Part shown: positions 56,239 to 64,000 of the stretch, in pieces
Numbering within the stretch: position 1 is the stretch's first letter
How the letters are laid out: every line of letters starts with the position of its first letter
From: Marinomonas shanghaiensis
GTDB lineage: Bacteria; Pseudomonadota; Gammaproteobacteria; Pseudomonadales; Marinomonadaceae
Direction of reading: 5' to 3'
NCBI RefSeq assembly: GCF_003259175.1
Contig: NZ_QGOK01000021.1
Coordinates: 1-64,000, forward strand
DNA: 64,000 nt
Translations under genes and position numbers: made by a program
Notes under the pieces: model-generated
The model's database searches: none
What the model was told of the DNA's origin: nothing
What the model saw: the letters and a program-made list of their open reading frames with translations, nothing else

Positions 56239-56247
56239 GGATCCAAT
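56236..56247. promoter_or_regulatory. VanR operator 3 (perfect palindrome)
   Basis: ATTGGATCCAAT is a perfect 12-bp palindrome overlapping the -10 to +1 region of the vanA promoter and 28 bases before the vanA ATG. It is identical to the Caulobacter VanR operator as I remember it. Confidence 0.88.
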
Positions 56248-56275
56248 GAATAAAAATAAAAGCAGGAGAGTTCCA

Positions 56276-57397
56276 ATGAGTCAGCAAACTTATCCCAAAA
56301 ATGCGTGGTATGTTGCCGCCATGTCTGAAGAGGTCGCGGGCAGCAAACCTCTTGGTCGTAAAATTTGTGGTGAAAACATTGCTTTTTATCGTTCTCACGA
56401 AAATGAAATTGCTGCGGTATTAGACTTTTGTCCGCATCGTGGTGCCGCTTTGTCGTTAGGCTATGTGGAAGACGGGCTTTTGGTCTGTGGTTATCATGGT
56501 TTAAAAATGGGCGCGGATGGCAAAACCAAAGAGATGCCTTTACAACGAGTGAAAGGCTTTCCTTGTATGAAGTCTTATGCGGTTGAAGAGCGTTATGGTT
56601 TTATTTGGGTGTGGCCTGGCGATCAATCTCAAGCGGATAAAGAGTTGATTCCCTATCTAGAGTGGGCGGTAAGTCCAGAGTGGGCTTACGGTGGCGGTTT
56701 GTATCACATCCATTGTGATTACCGCTTGATGGTCGATAATCTAATGGATTTGACGCATGAGACTTATGTCCATGCCAGCAGTATTGGTCAGAAAGAAATT
56801 GACGAATCGCCTGTTTCTACCACTGTGGAAGGTGATAAAGTGATTACCAGTCGTTTTATGGAAAACATTATGGCGCCGCCATTTTGGCAAGCGGCGTTGC
56901 GAGGCAATGGGTTAGCTGACAATGTTCCTGTAGATCGTTGGCAGATTTGTCGCTTCAGTCCGCCTTCCCATGTGATGATTGATGTAGGGGTGGCTCATGC
57001 AGGTAATGGTGGTTTTGATGCACCCGCAGACAAAAAAGCCAGTAGTACTGTAGTGGATTTTATCACTCCAGAAACGGAAACCTCGATTTGGTATTTCTGG
57101 GGGATGGCACGTAACTTCAAGCCTGAAGATCAAGCATTAACCGATACCATACGTGAAGGACAGGGCAAGATTTTTGCGGAGGATTTAGAGGTATTAGAAC
57201 GCCAGCAACAAAATCTTTTAGCCTTCCCAGACTACGACCTATTGAAATTAGATATTGATGCTGGTGGTGTGCAGTCAAGACGAATTATTGATCGTCTTAT
57301 CTCTAAAGAAATAGCGGCTAAAGAACGTACTGTGAAAGAGCAGATGGACACATCATCTTCACAAGGGAATGGGCCGTTGCAAACGGTGTCATTTTAA
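56276..57397 (+). CDS. vanA: Vanillate O-demethylase oxygenase subunit
   Basis: Rieske non-heme iron monooxygenase that demethylates vanillate to protocatechuate plus formaldehyde. The 373 residues carry the Rieske ligands Cys52-His54 (FCPHRGAAL) and Cys71-His74 (CGYHGLKM). The mononuclear iron site is in DNLMDLTHETYVHAS (His161, His166). The frame is open from 56228, but GGAGAG precedes the ATG at 56276, which gives the normal MSQQTYPKNAWYVAA start. vanB follows after 73 bases. A related methoxybenzoate demethylase is the main alternative; the operators and regulator favour vanillate. Confidence 0.92.
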   Translation: MSQQTYPKNAWYVAAMSEEVAGSKPLGRKICGENIAFYRSHENEIAAVLDFCPHRGAALSLGYVEDGLLVCGYHGLKMGADGKTKEMPLQRVKGFPCMKSYAVEERYGFIWVWPGDQSQADKELIPYLEWAVSPEWAYGGGLYHIHCDYRLMVDNLMDLTHETYVHASSIGQKEIDESPVSTTVEGDKVITSRFMENIMAPPFWQAALRGNGLADNVPVDRWQICRFSPPSHVMIDVGVAHAGNGGFDAPADKKASSTVVDFITPETETSIWYFWGMARNFKPEDQALTDTIREGQGKIFAEDLEVLERQQQNLLAFPDYDLLKLDIDAGGVQSRRIIDRLISKEIAAKERTVKEQMDTSSSQGNGPLQTVSF

Positions 57398-57410
57398 CGC
57401 ATTGAGTGAT

Positions 57411-57442
57411 CACTAGATTGGCGCTGGGTGTCCTTTCTAGTG
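57411..57442 (+). other. Hairpin between vanA and vanB
   Basis: CACTAGA and TCTAGTG pair as a perfect 7-bp stem around an 18-base loop, with no T-run. It may affect mRNA stability or subunit ratio. This role is inferred. Confidence 0.35.
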
Positions 57443-57470
57443 TCTCAAAATAATCGTTCAGGAGAACCAA

Positions 57471-58427
57471 ATGATTCCGGTAGTCGTTAGAAATGTTGTT
57501 ACCGAAGCGCAAGGTGTGGTTCGGCTTGTGTTAGGTTCTGTCGATGGCTCAGCACTGCCAGCTTTTGACGCGGGTGCTCACATTGATATTCATTTACCAA
57601 GCGGTTTGATTCGTCAATATTCATTGTGTCGGTTGCAATCTGATGCACAGTATTATGAGATTGCTGTGTTAAAAGATCCCCAATCAAGAGGGGGCTCTGT
57701 TGAGGTACATAGTTTACACATCGGTGATGCGGTTTCCATCAGTGCTCCAAAGAATCACTTTCCATTAGTCACCACGGGGCGTCATAGTGTTTTAGTGGCG
57801 GGTGGTATTGGTGTCACCCCCTTGTTACCAATGGCGCAACAGTTGCAAAAAACGGGACAGTCTTTTGAATTTCATTATTGTGCAAAGACGCCTGAAACGG
57901 CGGCATTTTCTGCAGCATTAAAAAGCGCCTCTTTTGCCGATAAAATGCATTTTCACTTTAGTCAATTGGCTGGGTCTGGTCGGATGGATGTGGTTAATGT
58001 CTTATCTCGTCACTCTAATCATTCTGAATTGTATATTTGTGGTCCGGCTGACTTTATCAATCACGTCTTGCTGCAGGCAAAAATGTTAGGCTGGCCTGAA
58101 GATCGTGTGCACAGAGAGTTTTTCGCCGCGCCGGCGCTTGCGGAAAACGTCAGTGATAATACAGCGTTCAAAGTGAAGATTCATAGCACGGGTGAGGTCT
58201 TTGATGTCGAGGCCGATCAGAGTATTTTTGAAGTATTAGATAACAACGGTGTTTTTCTGGCTGTGTCTTGCGAATCGGGTGTGTGTGGGACTTGCCAAAC
58301 TGGTGTGATCGACGGTATTCCAGATCATAGGGATGTATTTTTAACCGATAAGGAGCATGCCGAAGGCAAGTTTATGATGCCGTGTTGCTCGCGCTCAAAA
58401 ACACCCATCTTAGAGCTTGATTTGTAG
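57471..58427 (+). CDS. vanB: Vanillate O-demethylase reductase subunit
   Basis: Passes electrons from NAD(P)H via FMN and a 2Fe-2S centre to VanA. The 318 residues (class IA reductase) show a flavin-binding barrel with RQYSLCRL, the nucleotide domain with VAGGIGVTPLLPMAQQL, and a C-terminal plant-type ferredoxin domain. Its ligands are Cys267, Cys272, Cys275 and Cys305 (CESGVCGTC and MPCC). CAGGAGA precedes the ATG. It forms one operon with vanA. Confidence 0.94.
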   Translation: MIPVVVRNVVTEAQGVVRLVLGSVDGSALPAFDAGAHIDIHLPSGLIRQYSLCRLQSDAQYYEIAVLKDPQSRGGSVEVHSLHIGDAVSISAPKNHFPLVTTGRHSVLVAGGIGVTPLLPMAQQLQKTGQSFEFHYCAKTPETAAFSAALKSASFADKMHFHFSQLAGSGRMDVVNVLSRHSNHSELYICGPADFINHVLLQAKMLGWPEDRVHREFFAAPALAENVSDNTAFKVKIHSTGEVFDVEADQSIFEVLDNNGVFLAVSCESGVCGTCQTGVIDGIPDHRDVFLTDKEHAEGKFMMPCCSRSKTPILELDL

Positions 58428-58486
58428 TGTGCTTTAAAGGGTTTTGATATTTACGTCTTTACCTATCGAGTTGTTGTGTCATGTTT

Positions 58487-58528
58487 CTTCACTCAATGTA
58501 AAACAACTGCGTTTTACATTGAGTGAAG
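58487..58528. repeat. 18-bp perfect inverted repeat between vanB and pyrG
   Basis: CTTCACTCAATGTAAAAC (58487-58504) and its exact reverse complement (58511-58528) flank a 6-base AACTGC spacer. No T-run follows on either strand. It could be an RNA hairpin ending the van transcript, a site for a dimeric regulator, or the remnant of a small repeat element. Confidence 0.85.
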
Positions 58529-58618
58529 GGGCTGACGATGTTATTATTTTCCCCCGTCCTGAAGGTGCATTGATCTGTGCCATCAAATCTCATTTTTTCA
58601 TATTTTAAGGCGGGTTAA

Positions 58619-60259
<1,641 letters not shown>

Positions 60260-60283
60260 GTAGCGCAAACAGGCAGTTTGTGA

Positions 60284-61606
<1,323 letters not shown>

Positions 61607-61622
61607 TATCGTCTGACTTCAT

Positions 61623-61651
61623 AAAGGGAGAACTTGGTTCTCCCTTTTTTT
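61623..61651 (+). terminator. Intrinsic terminator after eno
   Basis: AAAGGGAGAAC (61623-61633) and GTTCTCCCTTT (61637-61647) form an 11-bp stem with a 3-base TTG loop and a long T-run. Confidence 0.93.
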
Positions 61652-61716
61652 ATTTTTTTTTGCTTCAATTCCTTCGATAATAGGGAATGTATTTTTTTAG
61701 AGGTTGAGGGTGTTGT

Positions 61717-61995
61717 ATGGCACGTTTGTTAATTTTTTTCTTTGTTTGTGCCGTGGGCTATCAATCCTATCATTTGTATTTTGGTGAACAGGGCATTAAG
61801 CGTCAGGAAGAACTAGCAAAACAGATTGCCTATCAAGAGCGTATCAATTTGCGCTTGAAACACCGAAATCAAGCATTAAGAGCTCAAGTGAATGATCTTC
61901 GTCTTGGCGAAGAGGCTGTAGAAGAACATGTGCGTAGCGAGCTTCAATATATAAAAGATGGTGAAGTGTTTTATCGTATGGTGAATAAAAAATGA
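61717..61995 (+). CDS. ftsB: Cell division protein FtsB
   Basis: Bitopic divisome protein that pairs with FtsL and FtsQ. The 92 residues have a short cytoplasmic start, one membrane helix (about 3-20) and a periplasmic coiled coil (QEELAKQIAYQERINLRLKH). The conserved C-terminal region EEHVRSELQYIKDGEVFYR follows. It overlaps ispD by 4 bases, the usual ftsB-ispD pair. Confidence 0.96.
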   Translation: MARLLIFFFVCAVGYQSYHLYFGEQGIKRQEELAKQIAYQERINLRLKHRNQALRAQVNDLRLGEEAVEEHVRSELQYIKDGEVFYRMVNKK

Positions 61996-62699
61996 CAAAG
62001 CCTCTGTGGGTTCTTATTCCTGCTGCTGGTGTGGGCCAACGAATGCAAGCGAACTGTCCAAAACAATATCTATCGCTTGCTGGAAAAACCATATTAGATC
62101 GTTCTATTGCGGTTTTTATTACTCACCCACGTATTGCGGGTGTGCTTGTCGGGGTCAGTGAAAACGATCCTTATTGGCCCGATTCAGCTTGGCATGATCA
62201 CGGTTGTGTCCATAGCTTTGTCGGTGGTAAAGAGCGCAGTGATACCGTACAAAAAGGGTTGCGCTATTTACTGGGTACAATCGACGGGGAGGAACAAGAG
62301 GTTTTGGTTCATGATGCAGCGCGCCCTTTGTTAAGCCAAACGGCGTTGAACCGAATTATCAATCACCATTCTGCGCAGGGGGCATTATTAGCCATGCCTG
62401 CCAAAGATACGATCAAGCTGCAGATGTCTGATTTACCCTTGGTTGATGCGACTCTAGATCGTAATGCGATCTGGTTGGCACAGACACCGCAGAAATTTCC
62501 AGCCCATGCTTTATTAGAGGCATTAGAGAAAGCGCAAGCACAGGGAATATCCGTGACAGACGAATGTTCCGCGATGGAATTTATTGGTTGGCATCCTGAT
62601 CTTGTCGTCGGTGAGAGCAGCAATATAAAAATCACGTTACCTGAAGATTTGCTGATTGCTGAAGCGCTTTTTTCTTATCTTTCTCATTCAAACTGTTGA
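61992..62699 (+). CDS. ispD: 2-C-methyl-D-erythritol 4-phosphate cytidylyltransferase
   Basis: Third step of the MEP isoprenoid pathway, joining MEP and CTP. The 235 residues start [22 protein letters not shown], the nucleotide-binding signature. [23 protein letters not shown] and [11 protein letters not shown] follow. The ATG overlaps the ftsB stop (ATGA). It works with Dxr (35430) and IspF (62728) in the same pathway. Confidence 0.98.
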   Translation: MTKPLWVLIPAAGVGQRMQANCPKQYLSLAGKTILDRSIAVFITHPRIAGVLVGVSENDPYWPDSAWHDHGCVHSFVGGKERSDTVQKGLRYLLGTIDGEEQEVLVHDAARPLLSQTALNRIINHHSAQGALLAMPAKDTIKLQMSDLPLVDATLDRNAIWLAQTPQKFPAHALLEALEKAQAQGISVTDECSAMEFIGWHPDLVVGESSNIKITLPEDLLIAEALFSYLSHSNC

Positions 62700-62727
62700 T
62701 GCCATTCATAACACAGGAGTAATCATC

Positions 62728-63222
62728 ATGATGCCGTTTCGTATCGGTCATGGTTTTGATGTTCATAAATTTGGCGAGGGAGATCACATTGTCATTGGCG
62801 GCGTTGTTATCCCTTATTCCCAAGGGTTGATTGCTCACTCTGATGGTGATGTTGCCTTGCATGCTTTGACGGATGCTTTGTTAGGAGCGGCTGCTCTGGG
62901 AGATATCGGAAAGCATTTTCCAGATACGGATGCCGCTTTTGCTGGTGCAGACAGTCGTATGTTATTAAAACGTGCTTATCAAGAGATACAGCTGCTTGGT
63001 TTTTGTGTCGCCAATGTGGACGTTACTATTATCGCAGAGGCTCCTAAAATGCGCCCTTATATCGATGCAATGCGAGCCAACATAGCAGAAGATTTGGCGA
63101 TAAACATTGGCGCGGTCAATGTAAAAGCTACCACGACAGAAAAGCTTGGCTTTACAGGTCGAAAAGAAGGTATTGCTGTGGAAGCGGTCGCCCTTATTTT
63201 CAAGCAAGCTCTTTTCAATTAA
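62728..63222 (+). CDS. ispF: 2-C-methyl-D-erythritol 2,4-cyclodiphosphate synthase
   Basis: Forms the cyclic diphosphate intermediate of the MEP pathway. From the ATG at 62728 the product is 164 residues, with the metal ligands Asp11 and His13 in [29 protein letters not shown] and [11 protein letters not shown] follow, and the C-terminus includes [13 protein letters not shown]. The open frame begins 24 codons earlier inside ispD, but CAGGAGT precedes the ATG at 62728. Two adjacent ATGs (62728, 62731) are possible starts. Confidence 0.97.
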   Translation: MMPFRIGHGFDVHKFGEGDHIVIGGVVIPYSQGLIAHSDGDVALHALTDALLGAAALGDIGKHFPDTDAAFAGADSRMLLKRAYQEIQLLGFCVANVDVTIIAEAPKMRPYIDAMRANIAEDLAINIGAVNVKATTTEKLGFTGRKEGIAVEAVALIFKQALFN

Positions 63223-63246
63223 GTTTTATTTTATTCAAGGTAATGT

Positions 63247-64000
63247 ATGAATACCGAATGGCGATATGCTTGGTCTAAGCCGACTGTGACTGGGGATTTG
63301 AAAACCCACGTACAAGACTTCTATGTCGAAGAGCAGTTGGGTTTTGAGCCTGATGGTAAAGGAGAGTTTTGTTTTGTCTTTATCGAGAAAGAGGGCATCA
63401 ATACCGATTTTCTTGCCAAACGTTTGGCTCAGATGGCAGGCATTGCTCCTGATAAAGTGACTTACAGTGGCGTGAAAGACCGTCATGCTTGTACACGCCA
63501 ATGGTTTTGTTTACATGTTTTGAACCGTGAACCAGATTTTTCGACTATTCAGGCCGCCTTTAGAGAGCCTGAAAATGTCCGTGTAGTGGCGCAACTGCGC
63601 CATTCGAAAAAGCTTCGTACAGGCACACATTTAGCGAATCGTTTTGTGATTCGACTGCGTGAAATTCATGGGGATTTGGATGAGCTAGAAGGCCGTCTAA
63701 ATTTGATAAAGCAGGCTGGCGTGCCTAATTATTACGGTCCTCAACGTTTCGGTATAAACGGTAATAATTTGCACAACGGCAAAGATTTTGTCTTAAAAGG
63801 GCGGCAAAGTCGCCGCAAGTTATCAAAGACAGAATCTTTTTGGTTATCGGCTATTCGTTCTTGGTGTTTCAATGAGGCGCTAAGTGATCAGGTCGAAAAT
63901 GGTATGTGGATGCGTTTATGCGATGGTGACATCGCTCAATTTCAGCATAAGGATGAGCAATTTCGAGTAAAAGAAGTGGGCGCGCTCATGCACTTAAGTG
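63247..64000 (+). CDS. truD: tRNA pseudouridine(13) synthase, 3' end cut by window
   Basis: Makes pseudouridine 13 in tRNA-Glu. The frame from the ATG at 63247 stays open to the window edge (251 codons). It includes the TruD signatures FYVEEQLGFEPDGKGE and SGVKDRHACTRQWF with catalytic Asp78 (E. coli Asp80), SKKLRTGTHLANRFVIRLRE, and NYYGPQRFG. E. coli TruD has 349 residues, so roughly 100 residues are missing. A weak AAGG precedes the ATG. It follows ispF by 24 bases, as in many gammaproteobacteria. Confidence 0.97.
   Translation, partial: MNTEWRYAWSKPTVTGDLKTHVQDFYVEEQLGFEPDGKGEFCFVFIEKEGINTDFLAKRLAQMAGIAPDKVTYSGVKDRHACTRQWFCLHVLNREPDFSTIQAAFREPENVRVVAQLRHSKKLRTGTHLANRFVIRLREIHGDLDELEGRLNLIKQAGVPNYYGPQRFGINGNNLHNGKDFVLKGRQSRRKLSKTESFWLSAIRSWCFNEALSDQVENGMWMRLCDGDIAQFQHKDEQFRVKEVGALMHLS

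Noticed and set aside
56228..56275. Extended vanA start
   Set aside because: It would place the VanR operator inside the coding region; the ATG at 56276 has GGAGAG and the family N-terminus.

Overview
The window is a 64 kb piece of a gammaproteobacterial chromosome with moderate GC. Protein content and gene order fit the Oceanospirillales, most likely Marinomonas or a close relative. This placement rests on recognised protein families and remembered synteny with Pseudomonas and E. coli, not on a database search. Almost all of it is core housekeeping DNA with short intergenic gaps. I see no insertion sequence, prophage, CRISPR array, rRNA or tRNA.

Layout. (1) 1-5441: lepA (5' end outside the window), lepB, rnc, era, recO, acpS, covering translation-factor recycling, protein export, RNA processing, recombination and acyl-carrier activation. 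(2) 5404-14021: a BarA/GacS-type hybrid sensor kinase with a small cysteine-rich lipoprotein gene upstream on the minus strand, then divergent cysM, rlmD, relA and mazG (cysteine synthesis, rRNA methylation, stringent response, nucleotide clean-up). (3) 14081-21479: ppc, adk, tsaB, uppP, rsmJ, slyX, a membrane-anchored cold-shock-domain protein, and tpx. (4) 21574-30420, mostly minus strand: panD, two unrecognised small genes and dapE form one likely operon. yffB and glnD-dapC-dapD follow, with map upstream. Together they hold three succinylase-branch steps of lysine/diaminopimelate synthesis beside the nitrogen sensor GlnD. (5) 30751-50840, plus strand: rpsB-tsf, pyrH-frr, uppS-cdsA-dxr-rseP-bamA-skp-lpxD-fabZ-lpxA, lpxB-rnhB-dnaE, accA and tilS, the conserved cluster for translation, isoprenoid and phospholipid synthesis, outer-membrane assembly and lipid A. 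(6) 50999-58427, the only accessory stretch: a DUF1656/HlyD/FUSC efflux set like AaeXAB, a P-loop kinase, a DUF6482-like protein, and a vanR-vanA-vanB module for vanillate-type O-demethylation with three visible VanR operators. (7) 58625-64000: pyrG, eno, ftsB, ispD, ispF and the 5' part of truD.

The most useful things beyond the gene list are regulatory: the ATTGGATCCAAT operator array of the van genes, an 18-bp perfect inverted repeat between vanB and pyrG, a strand-asymmetric hairpin between dapD and yffB, and a terminator-like hairpin inside rpsB-tsf. The least understood proteins are the two small genes between dapE and panD, two small lipoproteins, and the cold-shock domain fused to a membrane anchor. 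I did not find convincing evidence of a wholly new system.
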